From the NCBI GenBank assembly GCA_964616465.1, contig CAZTTO010000007.1:1-64000 (forward strand): DNA of 64,000 bases. The letters run 5' to 3'. Position numbers and translations under genes: made by a program. The notes under the pieces are model-generated. The model made no database searches. It was not told the origin of the DNA and saw only the letters and a program-made list of their open reading frames with translations. The stretch's first letter is position 1. Every line of letters starts with the position of its first letter. The DNA is from JAFLBI01 sp964616465. GTDB lineage: Bacteria > Bacteroidota > Bacteroidia > Chitinophagales > Chitinophagaceae. Shown in pieces: positions 9,076 to 19,931 of the stretch.

Positions 9076-11937
9076 ATGAATAAATTTGATGCGCATCTTA
9101 ACCAAATCAACCAAGGTTTCCTTTTGTTAGATAAAGATGAAACTATTTTATTCTGCAATTATGCAGCTGAAAGGCTATTAAATCTCAAAGAAAATTGTAT
9201 TGGGAAAAATTTGGAAGATATTTGGCCACAGCTTGTGCATGAGAAAAAGTTGAATCCTAATATTCTTGCTGGTTTTGCTTTATCTACCAATAATGAACTA
9301 ATTCAATTTCAGATAACCATTGAAAAAGAAACCCTCGGTGTATTTTTTTGGCCAGTTAATGATAAAGAAAATCAAGCTATTGAAGAAAGAATAGACTTTT
9401 TGCTAGATCACTTACCACAGGGTGTTATTATTGCAGAAAGAAAATCTCCAAAGTTTTTATATGTCAACCCAATCATTTGCAGTATTCTAGGGTTTAAAAA
9501 AAAAGAATTACTCCAATTAGACTTAGGAGATATACACCCTCCCGAAGAAATGGCAAGAGTTCAAAAGTCATTTCAAAATATGATGGAAGGTGAAATCACT
9601 TATGTGCCAAGAATGCTTTTCAAAAGAAAAAACGGAACATTATTACCAATGGATATTCACGCTGTAAATATCCATTATAAATCTAAGGAATGTATTTTGG
9701 GAATTTTTACCGATATGACAGAAATGGTTGCAAGAGAATTAGCAAACAAAGAGGCATATCTACAAATTAAAAAGCAAGAACAAATATTAAAAGAAGCGCA
9801 AAAAATAAGCAAAATGGGCATTTGGGAATACCATTTTGAAACCGACAAATTAGTTTGGTCAGATGAGGTTCACGAGATATTTGAGACAAATAAATATTCT
9901 GAAAAGTTAACTTTAGAATCATTCTTAAATTTTATACATCCAGATGACAGAGTAACTGTAGAAGAATCTTTTGACAATCATATTAGATTCAAAGAAAAGT
10001 ACGACATCATTCACAGAATTATTACAAAAAATGGAAATACAAAGTATTTGCATGAAACGTGTGAAACTAAATACGATTTTAAAAACTCACCAGTTAAATC
10101 TATAGGCGTAGTAAAAGATATTACAAACATAAAATTTCAAGAATTAGAGTCTCAAAAGCAAGGGCTCTACTTAAAGCAAATTGCCGAAAACATAGATGAA
10201 CTTTTCTTTTTAAGAAGTGCTGACTTAAAAGATTTACTATTTATAAATGATGTTTACGAAAGTATTTATCAAAGACCTGTAGAAGAGGTAAGAAACAATC
10301 CCCAATCATTTCTACAATCAATTCACCCCGATGATCTAGTCAAATTAAAGGAATACTTTAAAACGGGGGAACTAGATAGTGAGCATAGGATTATCACTCC
10401 AAACGGTAAAATCAGATGGCTTCATTCTAAAACCAGATGGGTTAAAGATAAAAATGGAAATAACATTGCAAATGTTGGTACGTCTAAAGATATTACACTA
10501 GAAAAAAAACAGCGTTTAATAATTGAAGAAAGGGATGAAAGGACCAAGGAAATTACTAGCTATGCAAAAATGGTTATTTGGGAAGTTGACAGGGATGGAT
10601 TGTACACTTATGTAAGTGATAACTGTGTGGATATATGGGGATATGATTCTGAGGAGTTAACTGGTAAAATACATTACTATGATTTACACCCATTTGAAAG
10701 TAGAGAGGATTTTAAAAAAGCGACTTATAGGGTTATGACTTTAAAAGAAAGATTTAGTGACTTACAAAATGAAATTGTAACAAAAGATGGAAATATTAGA
10801 TGGATGCTAACCAGTGGAATTCCTACTTATAATGAAAAAGGTGAGTGGAAAGGTTATAGAGGTTCAGACATAGATATTACCGAAAAGAAGGAAGCGGAAG
10901 ATGCCGTAGCTGAAAAAAACAGGCAACTAAATATTCTTATTCAATCCATACCAGGGGCTGTTTTTAGAACCATAAAGGCAGATCCACCTGAGTTCACATT
11001 CGTAAGTGACTATATTGAAGAAATAACTGGTTTTGCAGCAGTTGAATTTTTGGAAAGCAGAGTCAACTATAATGATCTCATTATTGATGAAAGCAAAACG
11101 AAACTTTTAGAAGTAGTTTCTGATGCATTCAAAAGAAATCAAAAATATCAAATTACTTATAGAATTAAAGATAACACCAATCAAATTCGATGGATTTTGG
11201 AAATTGGAGAATTTACAAAAGTGAATAATAATATTTATGATTCAGTAATAGATGGTGTTCTATTCGATATTAGCTCAACTGTAAACGCAGAAGAAGAAAA
11301 AGTAAAAGCCGTTATGGAGGCTACTGATGCTGAAAGAAGTAGAATAGCAAGCGAAGTACATGAAGGATTACAACAACTACTAGTAGCGGCTAAAATAAAC
11401 CTTGAATTGAGTAAGCAGCAATTAAGACTAAAAGAAAATAATGCTTTACTCCCCGCATATAATTTAGTAATTGGACTGCTTTCTGATGCCATTCACACAA
11501 CTAGGAGTGTATCACATAATTTAATGCCTAAACAAGTAAAAGAAGATGGCTTGATTGCTACCATAAAAAGTATGATTGCTGGCTTTCAGCAATCAATTAA
11601 AATTAATTTTTATTCACATGACTTAGATTTAAGAGATGATAATATTGGATTAAATCTCTATCGAATTATACAAGAGGCTATGAATAATATTATCAAACAT
11701 GCACAGGCAAAAGAAGTGAATATTAATCTAACTTATGATAATAGCGTTATTAACTTAAGTATTGAAGATAATGGAATAGGTTTTGATTTCGAATCAATAA
11801 AAAACTCTAGTAAAGGAATTGGTATTAAATCAATGATCAACCGAGCCAAAGCTATAGGCGCAGAAATAGAAGTAAACAGCTCCCCCAATAACGGAACTCT
11901 GTTAATGGTATCTGTTCCGTTTGTTAAACAGAATTAA
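9076..11937 (+). CDS. Multi-PAS sensor histidine kinase (HisKA_3/NarX-like)
   Basis: 953 residues, no signal peptide or membrane helix, so cytoplasmic. Roughly six PAS/PAC modules run from the N-terminus to about residue 740, several ending in a recognisable DITE/DIT PAC boundary. The dimerisation helix ERSRIASEVHEGLQQ carries the likely phospho-acceptor His near residue 762. The ATPase domain has N-box IIQEAMNNIIKHA, then SIEDNGIGFDFE and a KGIGI G-box. The His motif reads HEGLQQ rather than the usual H-D-x-x-x-Q. The last PAS plus kinase module closely resembles that of the next gene. No response regulator is adjacent. Confidence 0.88.
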   Translation: MNKFDAHLNQINQGFLLLDKDETILFCNYAAERLLNLKENCIGKNLEDIWPQLVHEKKLNPNILAGFALSTNNELIQFQITIEKETLGVFFWPVNDKENQAIEERIDFLLDHLPQGVIIAERKSPKFLYVNPIICSILGFKKKELLQLDLGDIHPPEEMARVQKSFQNMMEGEITYVPRMLFKRKNGTLLPMDIHAVNIHYKSKECILGIFTDMTEMVARELANKEAYLQIKKQEQILKEAQKISKMGIWEYHFETDKLVWSDEVHEIFETNKYSEKLTLESFLNFIHPDDRVTVEESFDNHIRFKEKYDIIHRIITKNGNTKYLHETCETKYDFKNSPVKSIGVVKDITNIKFQELESQKQGLYLKQIAENIDELFFLRSADLKDLLFINDVYESIYQRPVEEVRNNPQSFLQSIHPDDLVKLKEYFKTGELDSEHRIITPNGKIRWLHSKTRWVKDKNGNNIANVGTSKDITLEKKQRLIIEERDERTKEITSYAKMVIWEVDRDGLYTYVSDNCVDIWGYDSEELTGKIHYYDLHPFESREDFKKATYRVMTLKERFSDLQNEIVTKDGNIRWMLTSGIPTYNEKGEWKGYRGSDIDITEKKEAEDAVAEKNRQLNILIQSIPGAVFRTIKADPPEFTFVSDYIEEITGFAAVEFLESRVNYNDLIIDESKTKLLEVVSDAFKRNQKYQITYRIKDNTNQIRWILEIGEFTKVNNNIYDSVIDGVLFDISSTVNAEEEKVKAVMEATDAERSRIASEVHEGLQQLLVAAKINLELSKQQLRLKENNALLPAYNLVIGLLSDAIHTTRSVSHNLMPKQVKEDGLIATIKSMIAGFQQSIKINFYSHDLDLRDDNIGLNLYRIIQEAMNNIIKHAQAKEVNINLTYDNSVINLSIEDNGIGFDFESIKNSSKGIGIKSMINRAKAIGAEIEVNSSPNNGTLLMVSVPFVKQN

Positions 11938-12030
11938 TATTTTAATCGCCTGCAATGGAGGCAACTTGTAATTTTTTTAAAACTATACCATTTTTATTAA
12001 ATTGCTATATAAGTTAGAGTTCTTGAAATC

Positions 12031-15000
12031 ATGAAACAATCATCTAGAAATATTTATAAAGAATTTTGTGAGATATCTTCGGTTGGATTTGTACATCATG
12101 AAATGATATATGACTCAAATGGACAAGCCATAGATTATAAGTTTTTAGATGCAAATAAAGCTTATGAAAATATTACAGGTTTAAAACTGAAAAGTATCTT
12201 AGGAAAAACGGTACGAGAAATATTACCTAACATTACAGATGACCCATTTAATTGGATAGAACAATTTAATTCTGTTGTTACAAATAAAAAGAAAATTACC
12301 CTTGAGCAATACAGCGAACCCCTCAAAAAAAGATTCAATCTTGAAGCACACGCATACAATGAAAATGAGTTTGTAGTATTTCTTTATGACCATTCCGATA
12401 AATTTTCAACAAAAGAAGCTAATGAAGAGTTTTTTGAGTTAAACCCAGATCTTCTTTGCATTGCTGATCAAAATGGTAATTTTATTAAAGTAAACCATTC
12501 CTGGGAAGTTCTTTTAGGTTATTCAAAAACATTTTTGGAGAGCAGTAAATTCTTAGACTTTATTCATCCAGATGACATAACTGCAACACTTAATGAAATG
12601 TCTATTCTTAAAGAAGGACGAATAACTTTTAGATTTACGAATAGATACAGATGCAAAGATGGAACTTATAAACATATTGAATGGCATTCAAGACCTAAAG
12701 GCGATTTGATTTATGCAGCGGCTAGAGATGTTTCGGATGTTGTTAATAGAGAAAATAGAGCTAAAACAGATCATGATTTTATAAGTTATGTAACAGAAAT
12801 TGCAACTTCATATATAAATCTATCCTTACATGAAATTGAAATAAGCTTACAGCAATCATTGAAAAAAATTGGTGAGTTTGCTTTTGCAGATCGAGCATTT
12901 ATTTTTAAGTACGATTGGGATAAAAATATTTGCATCAATACGTACGAATGGACAAAAAAATCAATTTCAAAATCTATTGCTACCCTACAAGAAGTTGAAA
13001 TTACAGACCTTGATGATTTACCAGAAAAACACAAAAACAATAAACCATATCACATTAAAGATGTTAGCAAACTATCAAATAAAAGTAGGCTTAAAGAACA
13101 CCTACTGCAGCAAAATATACAAAGTGTAGCTACCTTTCCAATATTTCATGGTAATAATTGCTTAGGCTTTGTAGGGATCGAAAAAGTTCAATCAAAGGTT
13201 TTTTTTACTGACCAAGAAGTTCAACTATTATACTTATATGCAAATGTTGTTTCGAATTTATATCACAGGAGCCATGTTGAAAGTAAATTATTAGAAGAAA
13301 GAAACAAATTACAGCACGTTCTAGATAGCACAGGAGCAGGAACATGGGAATGGGATGTTCGCACTGATGTACTCACTATTAATAACGTGTGGGCATCATT
13401 GATAGGCTATGAATTAAATGAACTGTCTTCACATACATTTGATTCTTATGCAAATGTTACATTCACAACATGGAAAAGCTTGGTACATCCTATTGATTTA
13501 GCAAACGCCTTAAAAGATATAAACCTTCATTTACTAGGCCGTATTAGCCAATACAATGTCAATTTTAGAATGAAGCATAAAGGTGGACATTGGGTTTGGA
13601 TTAACTCGTTAGGTCGTATTACTGAATTCAATGAGCAAGGCAAAGGCATTAGAATGTATGGTATTCATATTGATCTTACTCAATCTAAAGAAAAAGAGAT
13701 TGCAATTCAGGAAAGTGAGACAAAATATAGAATTCTAGCTGATCACACTTTCCACTGGGAATTTTGGATTTCACCAACTGGGAAACACATTTACCACTCA
13801 AAGAGCTGTGAAATTTTTACAGGATTTAGTCCTTCAAAATTTTTAAGTAACCAGGAGTTTTTATTTGATCGCTTACATCCGGAAGATCTTGAAAAATATA
13901 AAGAACATCAAAAAGAAGCACTTTCAAATACTAAAAAAATTAATGGACAAAAAAATCATGCGCCCTACAATTTACGATTCAAACATAAAAATGGGGAGTA
14001 TAAGTTGTTTCAACACGTATGCAAACCAGTATTTGATGAAAGTGGTTCATTTTTAGGAGTAAGAGGTACAAATATAGATATTACTGAACAAGAGAGATTA
14101 AAAGAAAGAGTATTACTTAGTGAAGAAAAATATAGAAGTTTATTCAATGAAAGTCCTTTACCGCTTTATGTTTTTTCTAATGACAACTTCAGAATACTAA
14201 ATGTAAACAAAGCAGCGGAAATTCTTTTTGGCTATAGTAAGGAGGAGTTATTAAATATGACCGCTCTAGATCTTAGAGATAAAAATGAAGCAAAAAGACT
14301 TATAGAAAAACTACAAAGAGAGAACTCTGAAGAATATAGTTATTTTGGTGTTTGGCGCTATCTTACAAAAGAAGGAAAAACAATAATTGCAGACAAACAC
14401 TCAAAACTTATTGATTATGACGGTGCACCTGCCCGATTAACCATGATTCATGATATTACAGAGCAATTCCACTTACAGAAAGAAATAGAAGAAAATAAAA
14501 ACTTGTTATCATCTATTTTTGAAAACAGTGGTACACTTATCTATATGAAGGATATAGATGGTAGATATACCATGATAAATAGACTATGGGAAGAAACTGC
14601 AGAAATTGAAAGAGCCAGGGTTATAGGAAAAACTGATTGGGAATTATTTGATGAAGAAACGGCCACGCAATTTGTAAACAATGATCAAGAAGTTTTATTA
14701 ACAGGTATATCAAAAGAGACAGAAGAAATACTTTCAAAAAATGGTTTAAGCAGATATTTTATTACAATTAAGTTTCCAATTAAAAATGCTGAAAATGAAA
14801 TAGTAGGCATTTGTGGAATTAGTACAGAAATTACCGACAGAAAATATTCAGAAGAAGCAATTCGAAAATTAAGCAGAGCCGTTGAGCAAAGTCCTGCCAG
14901 TATAGTCATAACAGACACCTTAGGAAATATTGAATATGTAAATAAAAAATTTTCCGATGTAACTGGATATAGTTTTAAGGAAGCTATCTACAAAAATCCA

Positions 15001-17463
15001 AGAATTTTAAAATCTGGTGATAAAACTCAGCAAGAGTATGAAGAACTTTGGAATACCATCCTAAATGGTCAAGAATGGAAAGGTGAATTTCAAAATAGAA
15101 AGAAAGATGGTAGCCTTTATTGGGAAAGTGCAACAATTTCTGCTATTAAAGATGAGCACGGCATCATTACTCACTTCCTAGCAGTTAAAGAAGATATTAC
15201 AAATAAAAAAGAAAATGAAAAACTATTAAGAGAAAGTGAAGAAACCTTTAGGAAACTTTATGAGGATACTAGAGATGCTATTCTACTGATGCGTGATTTT
15301 AAAATAGTTAGCTGCAATCATGCAGCCGTAGAAATGATGGAAGCATCAAGTAAAGAAGTAATTTTAGGTTCCACACCAAAAGATATTTCGCCCGAAAAAC
15401 AACCCGACGGTACTCCTTCAGAAGAACTTGCCAAAGAATATATTCAAGAAGCATTTGATAAGGGATATAAAAGCTTTGATTGGCTATCAATAACTTTAAA
15501 AGGGAATTTATTATATCTCGAAGTTACCTTAATGCCAATCAATTTAAAAGGAGAAGAATTACTACATGTTACCTGGCGTGATATATCGGAAAGAAAAGAA
15601 GCAGAGCTCAGAATAATAAAAAGTGAATCAAGGTATCGTTTATTAGCAGAAAATGCATCTGATGTAATTTGGATACTTAACTTGAGCAAAAATAAATTTA
15701 CTTATATCAGCCCCTCGATCTACGAATTAAGAGGCTTAACAGTTGAGGAAGCATTAGCTGAAAAAATGGAAGACTCAATGACTCCTGAGTCGCTCAAACA
15801 TATTCAAGAAAGAACTGCTGCGAATATCATGGAATTCATTTCACAAAAAGGTCAAAATGATTTTCATGAAATTAATGAAATACAACAACCTTGCAAAGAT
15901 GGCCGAATAATTTGGGTAGAAGTTTCTACAAGATTTTCTTTTAATGAGGAAGGTGATATTGAAGTGGTAGGTGTTAGTAGAAATATTGAAGAAAGAAAAA
16001 AAGTAGAACTTGAACGAGTTGCTTATGCCAATAGCATAAAAGAAAGTAAAGAGCAGTTAGAAGAACTTGCTGAGAATAGTAGAACTGTAGTTTGGGAAAT
16101 TGACTTAACTGGTACATTTAAATATGTGAGCAAGGTTGCTTCAAAGGTTTATGGATACGAGCCTGAGGAGATTATTGGAAAGAAAACAATTTTTGATTTA
16201 CATCCAGAAAAAGAAAAACAGGCATTTATTGATAAAATATTGTCATTCCAACACCACCCTGAACTTGGTATTAATATAGAAAATCCTATAGAAACCAAAT
16301 CGGGAAAAATAATATGGGTAAATTCAAATGCACTTCCAGTAAAAGATGAGTTGGGTGATATTATTGGTTATAGGGGAACTGATGTAGATATAACGGAAAG
16401 AAAAGAAGCAGAAATAGCTATTGAAGAAAAAAATAAACAACTAAACCTTGTTATTGATAATATCCCTGGTGCTGTATTCAATGCAAAAAATGATCAAAAC
16501 TTTACAATTAATTTTATTAGTCCATTTATTGAAAATATAACTGGTTATAAACCTGAAGAAATTAATCGAGAAAAAACTATAAGCTTTATTGATTTGGTAC
16601 ACCACGACGATCTTCCTAAAAGAGTCAAAGCAATGCAAGACGCTTATAATGAAAGAAGAAAATATACCTGCAGCTATAAAATGCTTAATAAACGTGGTAA
16701 CTTCCATTGGGTATACGAAATTGGAGAATTTAAATTTGAAGAAGAAGCGTCCTTCCATGAAATAAGTATAGATGGCATATTATTCGATATAACAGAGAAA
16801 ATTGCTGCTGAAGAAGAAAAAGTAACTGCAGTTTTAGCTGCTACAGATGAAGAAAGAAGTAGAATTGCACACGAATTGCATGAAGGCCTTCAACAAACAC
16901 TTGTTGCAGCTAAAATGAACTTAGAACTGCTTCAAAAAGAAATTGACTTGCTAAGTCCGGGTACACAATCAAATTTCGATAAAGGATTGGAACTCTTAAG
17001 AGATGGTATAAAAGAAACAAGGAGTATTTCTCACTCTTTAGTACCGAAACAAGTTAAAGAAGTTGGACTCGTTGCAGCAATTGAAAACCTTACTGTAAAT
17101 ATTGGTAAGAAAATTAATTGTAATTACTATTACCAAAATGACTTAGAGATTTTAAATGATGCTATGGCACTTAACCTTTATAGAATAGTTCAAGAGTCTG
17201 TAACAAACGTATTAAAACATGCAAAAGCAACGAAGCTATTTATTAATCTCACCAAAGAAAATAACTTCCTCATTCTAACAATTGAGGATAATGGTTTAGG
17301 TTTTGACGTTGAATCACTGAATAAGAGCGGAAAGGGAATTGGCCTATTAGCCATGAAAAATAGAGCTACAGCAATTGGTGCCACCATGGACATAAGTTCA
17401 GAAATAGGTAAGGGTACCTTAATTTCTATAGAAGTACCGATTTCCGAAAAAGCTGAAGCTTAG
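12031..17463 (+). CDS. Giant multi-PAS/GAF sensor histidine kinase
   Basis: 1810 residues, very long for a histidine kinase. About ten PAS/PAC modules and one GAF-like domain (about 245-420) precede a HisKA_3-like core. ERSRIAHELHEGLQQ carries the likely phospho-acceptor His near residue 1617. The ATPase domain has IVQESVTNVLKHAKA and TIEDNGLGFDVES. No membrane helix is visible, so it probably senses cytoplasmic signals or redox/light cofactors; no specific cofactor site can be assigned by eye. It follows the 953-residue kinase after about 90 bp and shares its C-terminal PAS-kinase module, suggesting tandem duplication with different PAS arrays. Confidence 0.87.
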   Translation: MKQSSRNIYKEFCEISSVGFVHHEMIYDSNGQAIDYKFLDANKAYENITGLKLKSILGKTVREILPNITDDPFNWIEQFNSVVTNKKKITLEQYSEPLKKRFNLEAHAYNENEFVVFLYDHSDKFSTKEANEEFFELNPDLLCIADQNGNFIKVNHSWEVLLGYSKTFLESSKFLDFIHPDDITATLNEMSILKEGRITFRFTNRYRCKDGTYKHIEWHSRPKGDLIYAAARDVSDVVNRENRAKTDHDFISYVTEIATSYINLSLHEIEISLQQSLKKIGEFAFADRAFIFKYDWDKNICINTYEWTKKSISKSIATLQEVEITDLDDLPEKHKNNKPYHIKDVSKLSNKSRLKEHLLQQNIQSVATFPIFHGNNCLGFVGIEKVQSKVFFTDQEVQLLYLYANVVSNLYHRSHVESKLLEERNKLQHVLDSTGAGTWEWDVRTDVLTINNVWASLIGYELNELSSHTFDSYANVTFTTWKSLVHPIDLANALKDINLHLLGRISQYNVNFRMKHKGGHWVWINSLGRITEFNEQGKGIRMYGIHIDLTQSKEKEIAIQESETKYRILADHTFHWEFWISPTGKHIYHSKSCEIFTGFSPSKFLSNQEFLFDRLHPEDLEKYKEHQKEALSNTKKINGQKNHAPYNLRFKHKNGEYKLFQHVCKPVFDESGSFLGVRGTNIDITEQERLKERVLLSEEKYRSLFNESPLPLYVFSNDNFRILNVNKAAEILFGYSKEELLNMTALDLRDKNEAKRLIEKLQRENSEEYSYFGVWRYLTKEGKTIIADKHSKLIDYDGAPARLTMIHDITEQFHLQKEIEENKNLLSSIFENSGTLIYMKDIDGRYTMINRLWEETAEIERARVIGKTDWELFDEETATQFVNNDQEVLLTGISKETEEILSKNGLSRYFITIKFPIKNAENEIVGICGISTEITDRKYSEEAIRKLSRAVEQSPASIVITDTLGNIEYVNKKFSDVTGYSFKEAIYKNPRILKSGDKTQQEYEELWNTILNGQEWKGEFQNRKKDGSLYWESATISAIKDEHGIITHFLAVKEDITNKKENEKLLRESEETFRKLYEDTRDAILLMRDFKIVSCNHAAVEMMEASSKEVILGSTPKDISPEKQPDGTPSEELAKEYIQEAFDKGYKSFDWLSITLKGNLLYLEVTLMPINLKGEELLHVTWRDISERKEAELRIIKSESRYRLLAENASDVIWILNLSKNKFTYISPSIYELRGLTVEEALAEKMEDSMTPESLKHIQERTAANIMEFISQKGQNDFHEINEIQQPCKDGRIIWVEVSTRFSFNEEGDIEVVGVSRNIEERKKVELERVAYANSIKESKEQLEELAENSRTVVWEIDLTGTFKYVSKVASKVYGYEPEEIIGKKTIFDLHPEKEKQAFIDKILSFQHHPELGINIENPIETKSGKIIWVNSNALPVKDELGDIIGYRGTDVDITERKEAEIAIEEKNKQLNLVIDNIPGAVFNAKNDQNFTINFISPFIENITGYKPEEINREKTISFIDLVHHDDLPKRVKAMQDAYNERRKYTCSYKMLNKRGNFHWVYEIGEFKFEEEASFHEISIDGILFDITEKIAAEEEKVTAVLAATDEERSRIAHELHEGLQQTLVAAKMNLELLQKEIDLLSPGTQSNFDKGLELLRDGIKETRSISHSLVPKQVKEVGLVAAIENLTVNIGKKINCNYYYQNDLEILNDAMALNLYRIVQESVTNVLKHAKATKLFINLTKENNFLILTIEDNGLGFDVESLNKSGKGIGLLAMKNRATAIGATMDISSEIGKGTLISIEVPISEKAEA

Positions 17464-17512
17464 AATGGGCTCTATGGTTGAATTATGGATATTTGTAATT
17501 CAATACATAGAG

Positions 17513-18253
17513 ATGAAGGTGATTCCATTATCGGAGGGAAGTTTTACAATTGACGCAACTAAAGTGTTTGTCCCATTTGACACATCAAAAGACTCACTTC
17601 AGGAAAGGAATAGAGGAAGCTTGTTAGTAGAAGTGCAACCGTTTTTGGTTATTACATCTTCAGATATTCTTTTACTAGATACAGGACTTGGATTTATTAT
17701 CAATGGACAAATGCAGATTCATCAGAACTTGGCTCAGCATGGAATCAATGCCAATGATGTTACTAAAGTTCTGCTGTCTCATCTTCATAAAGATCATGCA
17801 GGTGGCGTGAGCTATAGAAATAGGTTTGGTCATTATGAAGCAGCCTTTCCAAACGCAACTTATTTTGTTCAGGAAAGAGAATTGAATAATGCCTATGAAC
17901 TTGGCTTTCCCTCCTATTTGCCGGATGAGTTAAGTATACTTGATGACACCAATAGAGTTGTTTTACTGAAAGACGATGAAGGCTGGATTGATCAATATAT
18001 ACACTATCAAGTCACTCAAGGACATAGCAAATTTCACCAAGTTTTTTCAATTCATACCAATAACAATATTCTTTTTTTTGGAGGCGATGATGCACCCCAG
18101 CTTTCGCAAATGAAAAATAGGTTTGTAGCAAAATATGATTTCGATGGTAAAAAGTGTATGGAATTGAGAAAAGACTGGTGGGAGAAAGGACAGCAAGAAC
18201 ATTGGACTTTTCTGTTTTACCACGATATTGCTAGTCCAAGTATTAGCTTATAA
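17513..18253 (+). CDS. Metallo-beta-lactamase-fold hydrolase
   Basis: 246 residues from the ATG at 17513 (MKVIPLSEGSF). ATGs at 17465 and 17474 would add 13-16 residues but give an unlikely N-terminus. The zinc motif HLHKDHAGG is present, with a later GHS and a DD pair (FFGGDDAP) that fit the other metal ligands. The fold covers lactonases, glyoxalases and other hydrolases, and the substrate cannot be read from the sequence. It follows the giant kinase by about 50 bp and may be cotranscribed. Confidence 0.82.
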   Translation: MKVIPLSEGSFTIDATKVFVPFDTSKDSLQERNRGSLLVEVQPFLVITSSDILLLDTGLGFIINGQMQIHQNLAQHGINANDVTKVLLSHLHKDHAGGVSYRNRFGHYEAAFPNATYFVQERELNNAYELGFPSYLPDELSILDDTNRVVLLKDDEGWIDQYIHYQVTQGHSKFHQVFSIHTNNNILFFGGDDAPQLSQMKNRFVAKYDFDGKKCMELRKDWWEKGQQEHWTFLFYHDIASPSISL

Positions 18254-18328
18254 TGCCGCATCATTAGTATAGTTTTAACCAGCTATCCCCTATTTTTTGC
18301 GTAATCTTGCTCATAATTTATTCCTAGA

Positions 18329-19924
18329 ATGAATACAGATTTTCTCATTATAGGCTCAGGAATTGCGGGATTGAGTTATGCTATTAAAACAGCTGAAAAA
18401 TTTCCTAATTCAACCATCACCATCATTACAAAAACACGTAGTGATGAGACTAATACAAAATATGCACAAGGGGGTATTGCTGGGGTATGGGATCAAAACA
18501 ATGATAGCCACCAAAAACATATTGAAGACACACTAATTGCTGGAGATGGATTATGCAAGGAAGATATTGTGGCGATGGTCGTTAAAGAGGGGACTGACCG
18601 AATCAAGGAAATGATTGAATGGGGAGCAAAATTTGATCAACATGAAGATGGTTTGTACAAATTAGGAAAAGAGGGTGGTCATAGTGAACATAGAATTCTG
18701 CACCATAAAGATGTTACTGGACAAGAAATAGAAAGGGCACTATTAAAAGCAATTGAACAGTATAAAAATATTCAGATTATTAACCACTGTTTTGTGGTTG
18801 ATTTAATCACACAACACCATCTTGGATTTCTAGTTACAAAATCAACACCCACAATTACGTGCTATGGCGTATACGCATTGAATTTACTAACCAACGAAAT
18901 TGAAACAATCCTTTCTAAAGTAACACTCTTAGCAACTGGTGGCTGTGGACAAGCTTACAGAACAACAACCAACCCTACTATTGCTACTGGTGATGGCATA
19001 GCAATGGTATATAGAGCTAAAGGAAGAATTGAAAATATGGAGTTTATACAATTCCACCCCACTGCACTTTTTGAACCAGGCGTATCTCCCTCTTTTTTAA
19101 TTACTGAAGCAGTAAGAGGCGATGGAGGTATTCTCAGAAACAGTCGTGGAGAAGCATTTATGGGTAAATATGATAGCAGAAAAGATTTAGCACCAAGAGA
19201 TATTGTTGCACGAGCCATTGACCAGGAAATGAAAAAGAATGGTACTGAATATGTTTATCTTGATTGCAAACACTTAGATCAAACAAAGTTTGCTGCCCAT
19301 TTTCCAAACATTTTAGAAAAGTGTAAATCAATTGGTATAGATCCCTTCCATCAAATGATACCTGTTGCCCCTGCTGCACATTACTCATGTGGAGGTATTC
19401 AAACAGATGCAGAAGGTAGAACTTCGATACATCGCTTATTTGCCTGCGGTGAATGTGCTAGCACTGGATTGCATGGAGCCAATCGTTTAGCAAGCAATTC
19501 CTTATTGGAAGCTTTGGTATTTGCTCATAGATGTGCCGAAAGCAGTAGTCATATTTTTAGTTCAAGTACTTTTGAAAATAATATCCCTGATTGGAATACT
19601 AAGGGCACTTCTGAACCCAAAGAAATGATTCTTATTACTCAAAGTTTAAAAGAATTACAACTCATTATGAGTGACTATGTTGGGATTGTAAGAACGGATG
19701 TTCGTTTACAAAGAGCTATGAAAAGACTGGATTTGCTTTTTGAAGAAACTGAGGACCTATATAGATCAACAAAAGTTTCGCCCCAACTTTGCGAACTTAG
19801 AAACCTCATAACAGTTGGTTACTTAATAGTAAAGGGGGCACAGTTTAGAAAAGAAAGCAGGGGGCTTCATTACAATACTGATCATCCTGAGAAAAGCAAC
19901 TTATTACAAAACATTGTTTTATAA
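18329..19924 (+). CDS. nadB: L-aspartate oxidase
   Basis: 531 residues. It oxidises L-aspartate to iminoaspartate, the first step of de novo NAD synthesis, with FAD as cofactor. The N-terminal dinucleotide fold reads FLIIGSGIAGLSYA. TKYAQGGIAGVW and the HYSCGGIQTD loop are characteristic of NadB rather than of succinate dehydrogenase flavoproteins. The C-terminal helical domain ends with LHYNTDHP. Length matches the family (about 530). No nadA or nadC is adjacent, so the rest of the pathway lies elsewhere. Confidence 0.93.
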   Translation: MNTDFLIIGSGIAGLSYAIKTAEKFPNSTITIITKTRSDETNTKYAQGGIAGVWDQNNDSHQKHIEDTLIAGDGLCKEDIVAMVVKEGTDRIKEMIEWGAKFDQHEDGLYKLGKEGGHSEHRILHHKDVTGQEIERALLKAIEQYKNIQIINHCFVVDLITQHHLGFLVTKSTPTITCYGVYALNLLTNEIETILSKVTLLATGGCGQAYRTTTNPTIATGDGIAMVYRAKGRIENMEFIQFHPTALFEPGVSPSFLITEAVRGDGGILRNSRGEAFMGKYDSRKDLAPRDIVARAIDQEMKKNGTEYVYLDCKHLDQTKFAAHFPNILEKCKSIGIDPFHQMIPVAPAAHYSCGGIQTDAEGRTSIHRLFACGECASTGLHGANRLASNSLLEALVFAHRCAESSSHIFSSSTFENNIPDWNTKGTSEPKEMILITQSLKELQLIMSDYVGIVRTDVRLQRAMKRLDLLFEETEDLYRSTKVSPQLCELRNLITVGYLIVKGAQFRKESRGLHYNTDHPEKSNLLQNIVL

Positions 19925-19931
19925 AATAGTC

